Shown here: positions 7,955 through 14,701 of the stretch, piece by piece
Numbering within the stretch: position 1 is the stretch's first letter
Layout of the letters: each line of letters starts with the position of its first letter
NCBI GenBank assembly: GCA_021648585.1
Contig: JAKISM010000036.1
Coordinates: forward strand, 1-16,271
Origin: Devosiaceae bacterium
GTDB taxonomy: Bacteria > Pseudomonadota > Alphaproteobacteria > Rhizobiales > Devosiaceae
Reading direction: 5' to 3'
DNA length: 16,271 nt
Program-made: the position numbers and the translations under genes
Notes under the pieces: generated by a model
What the model was told of the DNA's origin: nothing
The model's database searches: none
What the model saw: only the letters and a program-made list of their open reading frames with translations

Positions 7955-7959
7955 GCTTC
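7946..7959. terminator. perfect palindrome supplying two convergent stop codons
   Basis: GAAGCTTAAGCTTC is a perfect 14-bp palindrome. Its central TTAA contains the TAA stop of purB on the plus strand and of the DUF1476 gene on the minus strand, so both proteins end in Glu-Ala. No unpaired loop exists, so it is a poor classical hairpin; a terminator role is only a possibility. Read-through from each side would give antisense RNA to the other gene. Confidence 0.45.
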
Positions 7960-8268
7960 GCTTAGCACTTCTTGTTTGGCTTGCGCTAAAAATTCAGCCA
8001 TTTTGGCACGAAGATCTTCTTCGCTTACACTTGCACCAGCGGCTGCAATATCAGCGCTAATTTTACGATAAACATCTTCATCGCCTGCTTCTTCAAAATC
8101 AGAAGCAATAACTTCAGACACATAAGCGTCAACATCTTTTTTTCCGATAAGTTCAGCAATCCAAATAGCTAGTTTTTTGTTGCGGCGAGCTTCTGCTTTA
8201 AATAGGAGTTGCGCATCGTGGGCAAATTTGGCTTCTTGTGCTTTTTCGCGATCATCAAATGTAGACAT
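7951..8268 (-). CDS. ATPase inhibitor subunit zeta (DUF1476)
   Basis: Members of this family (PF07345) are the alphaproteobacterial zeta subunit, which binds the F1 part of ATP synthase and blocks ATP hydrolysis, as shown in Paracoccus. The 105-residue, highly charged, helical product begins MSTFDDREKAQEAKFAHDA, the conserved N-terminal stretch that forms the inhibitory region, and continues with the conserved EARRNK segment at 26-31. A good Shine-Dalgarno (GAGGAA) stands 5 nt before the ATG. The gene is convergent with purB, overlapping it by 4 nt, and divergent from purC. A purB/DUF1476/purC order is, from memory, common in Rhizobiales. No signal peptide or cysteine is present, in keeping with a cytoplasmic regulator. 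Confidence 0.93.
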   Translation of the reverse strand: MSTFDDREKAQEAKFAHDAQLLFKAEARRNKKLAIWIAELIGKKDVDAYVSEVIASDFEEAGDEDVYRKISADIAAAGASVSEEDLRAKMAEFLAQAKQEVLSEA

Positions 8269-8397
8269 TTTTATTCCTCAAATTTAAGTTGTGCGCCCTT
8301 AATGGCATGTTCAGATATCACATAGGGTGTAAGCTTACTCAAATCAATATCAAACAGCTGTAAAAATGCTAACATTACTAATAATACTTGCAATAAA

Positions 8398-8426
8398 TGA
8401 AAATTGGCGCAAAAAGCTTATATAAT
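8398..8426 (+). promoter_or_regulatory. candidate promoter for purC-purS
   Basis: TATAAT at 8421-8426 is an exact -10 consensus, 30 nt before the purC ATG. The hexamer 17 nt upstream, TGAAAA at 8398-8403, is a weak -35. The 188-bp gap it lies in separates the divergent DUF1476 and purC genes; I see no clear purine-responsive operator or riboswitch in it. Confidence 0.4.
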
Positions 8427-8456
8427 ATCCATCGATTCTAATTTTAAGGCAAAATA

Positions 8457-9221
8457 ATGAGCCGACGTCGTAAAATTTATGAAGGCAAAGCTAAAACTCT
8501 TTATGAAGGGCCAGAACCCGGAACGCTTGTGCAGCATTTCAAAGATGATGCAACAGCAGGAAATGGCGAAAAACACGAAATTATTGATGGTAAAGGGGTG
8601 CTGAATAATCGCATTTCAGAATATATTTTTCAAAATCTAAATGATTTAGGTATTCCAACCCATTTTATTCGACGCCTTAATATGCGTGAGCAGCTAATCA
8701 AAGAAGTTGAAATTATCCCAATAGAGATAATTGTGCGAAATATTGCCGCAGGCTCGCTTGCTAAACGTTTGGGTTTAGAGGTGGGGACAAAATTACCACG
8801 CTCAATAATTGAGTTTTGTTATAAAGATGATGAGCTTGGTGATCCACTAGTAGCAGAAGAGCATATTACGGCTTTTGGTTGGGCAAATCCTGCTGAACTT
8901 GACGATATTATGTCGCTTGCCGTTAGGGTAAATGATTATCTTTCGGGGCTTTTTATGGGTGTTGGGTTGCAATTAGTAGATTTTAAGATTGAATGTGGGC
9001 GTTTATTTGAAGGCGATATTATGCGCATTATTCTCGCCGATGAAATCTCTCCCGATTCGTGCCGTCTATGGGATGTAAAAACCAAGAATAAATTTGATAA
9101 AGACCTGTTCCGTGAAGGAAAAGGTGGGCTTATTGAGGCTTATCATGAAGTGGCGCAGCGTCTTGGGATTTTGTCAGAAACTGAAAATGCTTTGTCCACT
9201 GGGCCGAGGTTGGTTAAATAA
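8457..9221 (+). CDS. purC: phosphoribosylaminoimidazole-succinocarboxamide synthase
   Basis: PurC joins CAIR and aspartate with ATP to give SAICAR, the substrate that PurB then cleaves. The 254-residue protein shows the family landmarks in order: YEGKAK at 8-13 (ATP phosphate loop), RNIAAGS at 94-100 within signature 1, LVDFKIECG at 173-181 (signature 2, with Cys where many have Phe), and ADEISPDSCRLWD at 194-206. The KFDKD segment follows at 212-216. An AAGG lies 7 nt before the ATG. The gene is followed by purS after a 70-bp gap that contains a GC-rich hairpin, so the two are probably one transcription unit. Confidence 0.97.
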   Translation: MSRRRKIYEGKAKTLYEGPEPGTLVQHFKDDATAGNGEKHEIIDGKGVLNNRISEYIFQNLNDLGIPTHFIRRLNMREQLIKEVEIIPIEIIVRNIAAGSLAKRLGLEVGTKLPRSIIEFCYKDDELGDPLVAEEHITAFGWANPAELDDIMSLAVRVNDYLSGLFMGVGLQLVDFKIECGRLFEGDIMRIILADEISPDSCRLWDVKTKNKFDKDLFREGKGGLIEAYHEVAQRLGILSETENALSTGPRLVK

Positions 9222-9241
9222 GCGGGTAGTGTTTTTCTATG

Positions 9242-9275
9242 CCCCCACCCCAACCCTCCCCGCAAGGGGGAGGGA
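9242..9275 (+). repeat. GC-rich hairpin repeat in the purC-purS gap
   Basis: CCCTCCCC at 9254-9261 pairs with GGGGAGGG at 9267-9274 around the loop GCAAG. The surrounding C-rich text, which would read PTPTLPARGRE if translated, is a widespread intergenic repeat of proteobacteria. It contrasts sharply with the AT-rich neighbourhood. The stem ends just before the purS Shine-Dalgarno (AAGGA at 9281-9285), so it could shape purC/purS stoichiometry, for example by stabilising the purC 3' end. There is no T-run, so it should not terminate. Confidence 0.6.
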
Positions 9276-9291
9276 GAAGGAAGGAATAATA

Positions 9292-9534
9292 ATGAAGGCA
9301 AGAGTAATTGTAACTCTTAAAAGTGGAGTGCTTGATCCACAAGGTAAAGCCATAAAGGGATCTCTTGAGGCGTTAAGTTTTGAGAATGTGAGTAAAGTCA
9401 GGCAAGGTAAGGTGTTTGATGTGGAATTAGATGAGAGCGATAAAGAGAAAGTAACCATGAGCGTTAAGCATATGTGCGAAAAGCTACTTGTCAATGAAGT
9501 GATTGAAAAATACACTATTCAGATTATAGACTAA
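9292..9534 (+). CDS. purS: phosphoribosylformylglycinamidine synthase subunit PurS
   Basis: PurS is the small partner that joins PurQ and PurL to make FGAM synthase (step 4 of IMP synthesis) in organisms with the three-part enzyme. The 80-residue product matches the family in length and pattern: MKARVIVTLKSGVLDPQG at 1-18, then QGKVFDVEL at 38-46 and a C-terminal MCEKLLVNEVIE helix. The start at 9292 is set by AAGGA at 9281-9285. The frame is open further upstream, but that extension would run through purC and a repeat. In many relatives purQ follows at once; here it does not, so purQ and purL must lie elsewhere or be reached past the window's logic. Confidence 0.95.
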   Translation: MKARVIVTLKSGVLDPQGKAIKGSLEALSFENVSKVRQGKVFDVELDESDKEKVTMSVKHMCEKLLVNEVIEKYTIQIID

Positions 9535-9586
9535 ATTATTAACAAACAAATTTACTCATTTAATATACTCGTGTTGGGACGCACTT

Positions 9587-9676
9587 ATGCTCGTAAAGAC
9601 TTCTCTTATTATCTTATTTTTTCTCTCAATAGCAGTGCTGGCATCAGCCTATTCTACTCTACCTGTTATTAGCTAA
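9587..9676 (+). CDS. possible 29-residue membrane peptide after purS
   Basis: An ATG at 9587 opens a 29-codon frame ending at TAA 9674-9676. The product has a short start with one Lys (MLVK), one hydrophobic stretch from about L7 to A19, then a polar tail (YSTLPVIS). ASA at 19-21 could also pass as a signal-peptidase site. A GGGA lies about 8 nt before the ATG, and a small stem-loop with T-rich tail follows the stop. TATACT at 9564-9569 may be a -10 box. It is too short to assign a family, and chance is not excluded. If real it is a single-pass membrane or secreted micro-peptide. Confidence 0.35.
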   Translation: MLVKTSLIILFFLSIAVLASAYSTLPVIS

Positions 9677-9693
9677 ACCACCTTAGCATTTTT
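9672..9693 (+). terminator. candidate terminator between purS/small ORF and FAD monooxygenase
   Basis: GCTAA at 9672-9676, loop ACCACC, TTAGC at 9683-9687, then ATTTTTA. The stem is short (5 bp) but the T-run is in place for plus-strand termination, just before the convergent monooxygenase stop codon. Confidence 0.4.
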
Positions 9694-9696
9694 ACA

Positions 9697-10872
9697 TTAT
9701 TTTGTCGGATCAAAATCATAAATCCAGCTAAGGCGTGAATAATGGTTCATGTTACCTTGTATTTTTACCATAGAATTTCTGGCGAAAGTAAAGGGGGGTG
9801 TCATGTGGAAAATCTTGCCATTGCTTTGGGATGTTTTTGCCACTCTGTTAACTCGCTCTTGGCGCTTGTTTTGGTAGATATTAAAAGCAGTTGCAGGATT
9901 TTGCTCGCTTGCTAATAGAGGAGCTAATATAACAGCATCTTCAATTCCCATAGCAGCGCCTTGCGCCTGAAATGGCAACATTGCGTGAGCGGCATCGCCA
10001 ACAAGCCCAACAGATCCCTTATGCCAGTATGGTGTTTTAACAGCTGCTAATGGCCAATGCGTCCAGTTTTTTGTTAGGGAGCAAATTTTTGATAGGCGGG
10101 GATCATTTTTCATTGAGATCGGCAGGTTTGGAGTTTCACTAATTCCAAAACCAACTGACATGGTTTCTTTAGTAAAGAATGCCACATTGACTACATTGCG
10201 ATGTTTTAATGGATATGCAACAGCGTGAAAGCCTGACCCCCACATTAAAGTTGTATTTTCAAGATTTATAACATCTTGCAAAAGATCAATATCAATTAAT
10301 GTTCTCCATGCGACATATCCGCTATATTTAGCTTGCACACCATTTAAGTATTTTGTGCGAGTGATTGAACCAACCCCATCAGCGCCTATAAAGGCAAAAC
10401 ATGATAGTTCTTGTGTCTCGCCATCTACTTTTTTATATTTAACCGTTGGAGATTTATCGATATTTGATATTTCAAAATCTGTGATAGCAAACTCAACATC
10501 TATTAGCTTGTTTTTTTTACAAGCGGCATAAAGCGTTTCAACCATATCGGCTCGGTGCATCACGGTGTAAGGCACGCCAAAGCGCTTTCTTGCAGTTTTT
10601 CCTAATTCTAGGGTAACAAGAGGTTTGTTTTGCGTAAAAGAATAAATATCAACGCCTTCTGGCTCAAAACTAACTGGCTTTAGCGCTTTTTCTATGCCCA
10701 AAGCATTAAGCGCACGATGGGCATTTGGGCCAATTTGCAATCCTGCGCCAAATTCTTGAATTTGCTCATTGCGCTCAAGAACTAAGGTTTTGACACCGTA
10801 TTTAGCTAGGGCGAGGGCACTAGTTAGCCCAGCAATTCCAGCGCCAGCAATTACAATGAATTTTTCTGTCAT
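9697..10872 (-). CDS. FAD-dependent aromatic-ring monooxygenase (salicylate hydroxylase-like)
   Basis: A 391-residue class A flavoprotein monooxygenase (PF01494 type), which uses NAD(P)H and O2 to hydroxylate an aromatic or related ring. The Rossmann glycine motif GAGIAG is at 10-15 with E33 to hold the ribose. The NAD(P)H/FAD DG motif is GADGVG at 163-168, and the FAD phosphate GD motif is GDAAHAMLP at 292-300. All three are intact. Similarity in general layout is greatest to salicylate 1-monooxygenase-like proteins, but the substrate cannot be read from sequence; UbiH-like quinone roles are less likely given the overall pattern. It is divergent from an alpha/beta hydrolase with only 79 bp between, so the two may share regulation. 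The upstream purine-rich run is a weak Shine-Dalgarno. Confidence 0.9.
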   Translation of the reverse strand: MTEKFIVIAGAGIAGLTSALALAKYGVKTLVLERNEQIQEFGAGLQIGPNAHRALNALGIEKALKPVSFEPEGVDIYSFTQNKPLVTLELGKTARKRFGVPYTVMHRADMVETLYAACKKNKLIDVEFAITDFEISNIDKSPTVKYKKVDGETQELSCFAFIGADGVGSITRTKYLNGVQAKYSGYVAWRTLIDIDLLQDVINLENTTLMWGSGFHAVAYPLKHRNVVNVAFFTKETMSVGFGISETPNLPISMKNDPRLSKICSLTKNWTHWPLAAVKTPYWHKGSVGLVGDAAHAMLPFQAQGAAMGIEDAVILAPLLASEQNPATAFNIYQNKRQERVNRVAKTSQSNGKIFHMTPPFTFARNSMVKIQGNMNHYSRLSWIYDFDPTK

Positions 10873-10951
10873 AATTTTTTCTTTGCTCTTGTTAAATAAT
10901 CTATACTATTAGTTCACGAACATATTCATGCGGTCAATAGGAACTTAAAAC

Positions 10952-11707
10952 TTGCCCCAATTTATCTCTGAAAATATAAAAATAGCTTATGAAGATTATG
11001 GAAAAGGTGAGCCAATTATTCTAATTCATGGTTTTGCATCAAATGCTAAGGTTAACTGGCTAGATACGGGATGGGTAGATATTTTGGTCAATGCTGGTTA
11101 TCGAGTAATTACCATTGATAATAGAGGGCATGGGCAATCAGAAAAGCTTTATGATAGTAAATATTATCCAGCTAAAATAATGGCGCATGATACAATCAAT
11201 TTGATTGATCATTTAGAGCTTTCTTCGGCTTTTTTGCTTGGCTATTCAATGGGCGCAAGGATTTCAGCCTTTGTTGCCATGCAAGCACCGCAAAAAGTTA
11301 GGGGTATTGTCTTTGGCGGTATGGGCATAAATCTTATTCGCGGGATGAGGGATAGTTCTGAAATTATTGCTGGTTTAAGAGCAGATAGTTTAGAAGAAAT
11401 TGAACATAAAGCGGCAAGACAATTTCGTGTTTTTGCGCAACATACTAAGAGCGATCTTAAAGCATTGGCTTATTGTTTATCATCTTCTCGTGATCCAATA
11501 ACCAAGGAAGATGTTGAAAAAATTGATATTCCTGCTTTAGTTGTTGTTGGAAGTGATGACACAATAGGGGGTTCGCCTAGTGATTTGGCGAATATTTTGC
11601 CGCAAGGTAAATCATTATTACTTGAAGGGGTTGATCACATGCGCTCAACTGGCGATAAGAGATTTAAGCAAGGCGTTATTGATTTTTTAGATGAAAACTC
11701 AATATAG
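10952..11707 (+). CDS. alpha/beta hydrolase
   Basis: A 251-residue alpha/beta-hydrolase of the lactonase/esterase-like kind. The oxyanion HG is at 26-27 in LIHGFAS and the nucleophile S99 sits in GYSMGA. The acid is probably D202 or D203 in GSDDTIG, and the base is H229 in GVDHM, so the triad is complete. The start is a TTG at 10952 with AGGAA about 9 nt upstream, and the first residues fit the family. The substrate is unknown. The divergent FAD monooxygenase and the downstream cysE (39 bp away) are neighbours; a joint ring-hydroxylation and ester-hydrolysis pathway is possible but unproven. No signal peptide, so it is cytoplasmic. Confidence 0.92.
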   Translation: MPQFISENIKIAYEDYGKGEPIILIHGFASNAKVNWLDTGWVDILVNAGYRVITIDNRGHGQSEKLYDSKYYPAKIMAHDTINLIDHLELSSAFLLGYSMGARISAFVAMQAPQKVRGIVFGGMGINLIRGMRDSSEIIAGLRADSLEEIEHKAARQFRVFAQHTKSDLKALAYCLSSSRDPITKEDVEKIDIPALVVVGSDDTIGGSPSDLANILPQGKSLLLEGVDHMRSTGDKRFKQGVIDFLDENSI

Positions 11708-11746
11708 TAATGCTAATAAGAGAAATAATTTCAATTGGAACAGTAA

Positions 11747-12568
11747 ATGAGCCTTAAAGCAAAACAAAAAAAGCAAGTAAAAGAGCTAGATCCTATCTGG
11801 TCATCTATTAGGCAAGAAGCAGAAGAGATTGTCAAAAATGAACCAACGCTTGCTAGTTTTATCATTTCAAATATTTTAAATCATGATAGTTTTGAAAGCG
11901 CACTTAGCCATCGTCTTGCGCAACGTCTTGATCACTTAGATTTAAGTGCTGATCTTATTAGACAGACATTTAATGATATATTGGAGAAATTTAATAAGGC
12001 GGCTTATGCTGCTCGTGTTGATATTGTAGCAACAAAGGAGCGTGATCCAGCTTGCCATCGTTTAATTGAACCATTTCTATATTATAAAGGCTATCAGGCA
12101 ATACAGACCCATAGAATTGCACATGAATTATATAAATTGGGGCGGATTGATATTGCTTATTATTTGCAAAGCCGTAGCTCGCAAACATTTCAAGTAGATA
12201 TAAATCCAGCTGTAATAATGGGGCAGGGGATTATGCTTGATCATGGCACAGGTGTGGTGATTGGCGAAACTTCAGTGATTGGCGATAATGTGTCTATTTT
12301 GCAAGGTGTGACTTTAGGGGGCACTGGTAAGGTTGATGGTGATAGGCATCCAAAGGTTGGATCTGGTGTGTTGATCGGGGCTGGAGCTAAAATATTGGGA
12401 GATATTACTATCGGGGACTGTGCCCGAGTTGCCTCTGGCTCAGTGGTATTAAAAGATGTGCCAAGCAAAAAAACAGTTGCAGGTGTTCCAGCAAAAATTG
12501 TTGGTGAGGCTGGTTGTGCTTACCCTTCTCTTAGTATGGATCAGATGCTTAGTAAAATCATCAAGTAA
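11747..12568 (+). CDS. cysE: serine O-acetyltransferase
   Basis: CysE acetylates L-serine with acetyl-CoA, the first step of cysteine synthesis. The 273-residue protein has the helical N-terminal SATase domain and then the left-handed beta-helix hexapeptide repeats from about 150 on. Active-site residues correspond to D151 (VDINPA) and D165-H166 (MLDHGTGVVIGET), and the acetyl-CoA region GGTGK...RHPKVG is at 191-206. The chain ends in Ile-Ile-Lys. E. coli CysE ends in an isoleucine that inserts into CysK, so complex formation here may differ. A GGAA precedes the ATG. The stop codon lies in the first copy of a 19-bp tandem duplication. Confidence 0.97.
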   Translation: MSLKAKQKKQVKELDPIWSSIRQEAEEIVKNEPTLASFIISNILNHDSFESALSHRLAQRLDHLDLSADLIRQTFNDILEKFNKAAYAARVDIVATKERDPACHRLIEPFLYYKGYQAIQTHRIAHELYKLGRIDIAYYLQSRSSQTFQVDINPAVIMGQGIMLDHGTGVVIGETSVIGDNVSILQGVTLGGTGKVDGDRHPKVGSGVLIGAGAKILGDITIGDCARVASGSVVLKDVPSKKTVAGVPAKIVGEAGCAYPSLSMDQMLSKIIK

Positions 12569-12599
12569 TTATAGAACTTTCAAGTAATTATAGAACTTT
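12561..12599 (+). repeat. perfect 19-bp tandem duplication at the cysE stop
   Basis: The 19-base block starting at 12561 is repeated exactly from 12580, with one further matching base. The first copy contains the last codon (AAG) and TAA stop of cysE; the second lies directly before the Shine-Dalgarno of the DUF3126 gene. Removing one copy would leave both genes intact, so the effect is only on spacing. Exact identity suggests a recent event. Confidence 0.95.
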
Positions 12600-12612
12600 A
12601 AGGAATAGAATA

Positions 12613-12828
12613 TTGGATAAAGCAGAATTAAATAAATTAAAATCATACCTACAAAAAACTTTTGGCAATGCTGAGCTAACAGTAAAAGCCCGCCCGCAAA
12701 AAACAGATTCTTGTGAGGTCTATAAGGGCGATGAATTTATTGGGGTAATCTATGTTGATGATGAAGACGAAGATCGCTCATTCATGTTCCAAATGGCAAT
12801 TCTGGATATAGATTTAGAAGAGATATAG
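12613..12828 (+). CDS. DUF3126 family protein
   Basis: A 71-residue protein of the alphaproteobacterial DUF3126 family (PF11324), of unknown function. It starts at a TTG (12613) with AAGGAA 7 nt upstream; no better ATG exists. The product has an N-terminal helix, a predicted beta region (ELTVKARP, CEVYKGDEFIGVIYVD) and a striking acidic run DDEDED at 49-54, then a C-terminal helix. No signal peptide or membrane segment. It follows cysE closely and the cysE-DUF3126 pairing recurs, from memory, in related genomes; co-transcription is likely. It is convergent with the next gene, with 2 nt between the stops. Confidence 0.9.
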   Translation: MDKAELNKLKSYLQKTFGNAELTVKARPQKTDSCEVYKGDEFIGVIYVDDEDEDRSFMFQMAILDIDLEEI

Positions 12829-12830
12829 TA

Positions 12831-13487
12831 TTAAATCCCTGCAATTTTATCTAACCAGTTTTGCGCTTCCATATCAAAATTTCTCCAGCCTAAAAGAGCT
12901 TCATATTCAAAACTATATGTAGCGCTAAGTTGTTCGCTGATTTGGACAGTTCGAATACATCTCATTGAGGTTTCTTTGACTATTTTATCCATGCATTTAG
13001 CTACAAAGGGATTGGCGCTAAAGGGATCATAAAAAACATTCTCCTCAATATTGCCAACCATTGTTTTAAGCGGTTTGCCAATTAGGCCTTTTGGGCTGTT
13101 TATTTGGTCAGGTAAAAACTGATGTAAATAGACATCATCTAATAATTTAGCACTTGGAATGTTTAATCTTTCAGGTGCTATAGTGACTTGAATTTCTATA
13201 TTTGGGCTATTTTCAATTAGCGGCAAGATAAAAACCAATTCTGTATAATCTACAAATTCAGCTTGCCTCTCTTCATTATATTTGAACCATGTAGCTGGAA
13301 TTAGCAACTTTTGGCCTGATATTATTTTTGTAATTAGAATTTCATTATCATTTAATGAGGGCGGTTTTGCTTCGCTTTGCTCAAGGCTATCAATATAATA
13401 TGCCACAGCTATTCCTGAAAAAATCAGCACTAATGCAATAGCAAAAAGATTGAACATCAAGTCTTTTGGGTTTTTACTTTGTGACAT
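12831..13487 (-). CDS. uncharacterised membrane-anchored protein
   Basis: I do not recognise the family with confidence. The 218-residue product has one N-terminal membrane segment (about 11-32) preceded by a short Lys-containing start, so the remaining domain is probably periplasmic. That domain is mixed alpha/beta with a LLIPATWFKY stretch at 61-70. Two cysteines (C165 and C177) lie 12 residues apart and could form a disulfide. Proteins of this shape are annotated as hypothetical membrane proteins in Rhizobiales. It is divergent from the small membrane protein gene at 13672, across a gap with CtrA-like motifs, and abuts DUF3126 tail to tail. Confidence 0.72.
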   Translation of the reverse strand: MSQSKNPKDLMFNLFAIALVLIFSGIAVAYYIDSLEQSEAKPPSLNDNEILITKIISGQKLLIPATWFKYNEERQAEFVDYTELVFILPLIENSPNIEIQVTIAPERLNIPSAKLLDDVYLHQFLPDQINSPKGLIGKPLKTMVGNIEENVFYDPFSANPFVAKCMDKIVKETSMRCIRTVQISEQLSATYSFEYEALLGWRNFDMEAQNWLDKIAGI

Positions 13488-13532
13488 AGCAAAATATCAT
13501 TCTATAAAAGAGTTAACAGTTGCTTGGTTTTG

Positions 13533-13598
13533 TTAACCATGTTTGTCAACAGGTAATGACTATTTATAAGTCTATAACTATACTTAACAAAAGGTTAA
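13533..13598 (+). promoter_or_regulatory. CtrA-like binding motifs in a divergent promoter gap
   Basis: TTAACCAT at 13533-13540 matches the CtrA 8-mer half-site form. TTAA-N7-TTAA at 13584-13598 matches the full CtrA consensus used by alphaproteobacterial cell-cycle regulators. Both lie in the 184-bp AT-rich gap between two membrane protein genes. Runs of TTAA are easier to meet by chance in AT-rich DNA, so this is a candidate only. TATAAC/TATACT sequences just upstream of the full site may form a -10 region. Confidence 0.45.
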
Positions 13599-13671
13599 TA
13601 AAACAAATAATTACTGTAAGGGCTCAAAAACTTCAAAGCTCAATAGTACTTTAGGGTTAAGGAATATATTG

Positions 13672-13995
13672 ATGTCAAACGATCTTGTTTTAGCATTGTT
13701 CATTATGGCTGTTGGTCTATCTGTTGCTGGTGTTGGGGCGCATCTTTATCAATTTATATTAAGAGCGCCTGCAATGTTAAGTTATACTGGCAAAACATAT
13801 TTATCTTCACTTGGTAATTTATTCATTAGCTTTGTGTGTGGTCCATATATTATGTTAAATCTTGGTTTCAATAACCAAAAAGAGGAAGCTTTGCCAAAGC
13901 CTTTTATTTTGCTAGCAGCATTAATTTCTTTTGGTTGGGCTTTCATAACAGGCCTTATGTTTATGAACATATATCTAGCTTTTATTTACGCATAA
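13672..13995 (+). CDS. small integral membrane protein, unknown family
   Basis: A 107-residue protein with three predicted membrane segments (about 4-28, 44-64 and 77-104) and few charged residues outside the loop FNNQKEEALPKP (66-77). The start is the ATG at 13672, supported by AAGGA at 13659-13663; a TTG one codon earlier adds nothing. I cannot assign a function. Proteins of this size and topology are found as conserved hypotheticals in Rhizobiales. CtrA-like motifs about 75-140 nt upstream suggest cell-cycle control. It is convergent with the BTLCP peptidase gene, with a strong hairpin between them. Confidence 0.75.
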   Translation: MSNDLVLALFIMAVGLSVAGVGAHLYQFILRAPAMLSYTGKTYLSSLGNLFISFVCGPYIMLNLGFNNQKEEALPKPFILLAALISFGWAFITGLMFMNIYLAFIYA

Positions 13996-14025
13996 AAAAG
14001 ACCAGCCTCAGGGGAGGGGCTGGTC
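13994..14025 (-). terminator. Rho-independent terminator for the BTLCP gene
   Basis: GACCAGCC at 14000-14007 and GGCTGGTC at 14018-14025 form a perfect 8-bp GC-rich stem around a 10-nt loop. Read on the minus strand, the stem is followed by a run of six T (13994-13999). That is the classic form for ending the minus-strand BTLCP transcript, whose stop is 42 nt upstream. The plus strand lacks a T-run after the stem but may still benefit as a 3' stabilising hairpin. Confidence 0.8.
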
Positions 14026-14066
14026 ATATCAAACCTAATGGAGATCAGGGGTAAAAGGTTCGATAT

Positions 14067-14699
14067 TTATCTTTTAGCAAATAGGTTTTCTCTTTGGTCG
14101 TAAAGATCAACCCATTGACCTGAATTTGCTTGGGATTGGCGTTTTAGATATTTATAGGGTGTTTCATTCCAAAGTTTTATTAAGGCAGCTTGATTATCCA
14201 GAACAAGATCGCCTCTATCAGTTCGTACCATTAGTACGGCATGACCTTCTCCGCTTTCTTGACGAAGTACGGCAATAAGTAATACTGATGCAGGCCAGCC
14301 AAGATTGATTAGAGCACGGCGTTTTTCAAGCACATATTCTTCACAATCGCCATATCCATTTGAATATGTCCAAAATTCTTCAACTCCATAAAGCTCTAAG
14401 TCAGTAACTGGAATAATTTCTTTATTATATTTAACATTAATGCCTACCAACTCCTGCCAAAGCGCTTGTGTTAATGTAATCGCTGATACGTTCTCTTTGT
14501 TTTTGCCGCACTCTTTTGGCCATATTTTACAAAATTCAGCATGTCCTATTGGAATAGATGTTTGAACATTGCCAGCTTTTGCAAAGGCTAGATTATTAAA
14601 ATTTATGTTCAGGTTGGCAAATGCTAAATCTGTACTTGCTAATAACATAAGAAACATAAGTGATAATATTGCGAATAGTTTATTTTTATAAATTGTCAT
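14067..14699 (-). CDS. secreted transglutaminase-like cysteine peptidase (BTLCP)
   Basis: A 210-residue member of the bacterial transglutaminase-like cysteine proteinases (PF06035), the group that includes LapG. It has a signal peptide (basic MTIYKNK, hydrophobic 8-22, probable cleavage AFA|N after residue 28), so it acts in the periplasm. The Cys-His-Asp triad is visible: C119 in YGDCEEY, H153 in GHAVLMV, and D168 in LDNQ. C57 and C64 may form a disulfide. LapG-type enzymes cut large surface adhesins, and their release is governed by cyclic-di-GMP through LapD. No lapD or adhesin gene is seen here, but a PilZ protein lies just upstream. The Shine-Dalgarno AGGGAG is well spaced but is buried in a hairpin. 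Confidence 0.9.
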   Translation of the reverse strand: MTIYKNKLFAILSLMFLMLLASTDLAFANLNINFNNLAFAKAGNVQTSIPIGHAEFCKIWPKECGKNKENVSAITLTQALWQELVGINVKYNKEIIPVTDLELYGVEEFWTYSNGYGDCEEYVLEKRRALINLGWPASVLLIAVLRQESGEGHAVLMVRTDRGDLVLDNQAALIKLWNETPYKYLKRQSQANSGQWVDLYDQRENLFAKR

Positions 14700-14701
14700 T
14701 T

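Noticed and set aside
8269..8456. Purine riboswitch or PurR operator before purC
   Set aside because: No recognisable aptamer core or clear operator dyad was seen, only a candidate -10 box.
9094..9291. Long N-terminal extension of purS
   Set aside because: It overlaps the end of purC and reads through the GC-rich repeat (PTPTLPARG); the start at 9292 has a Shine-Dalgarno and matches the family.
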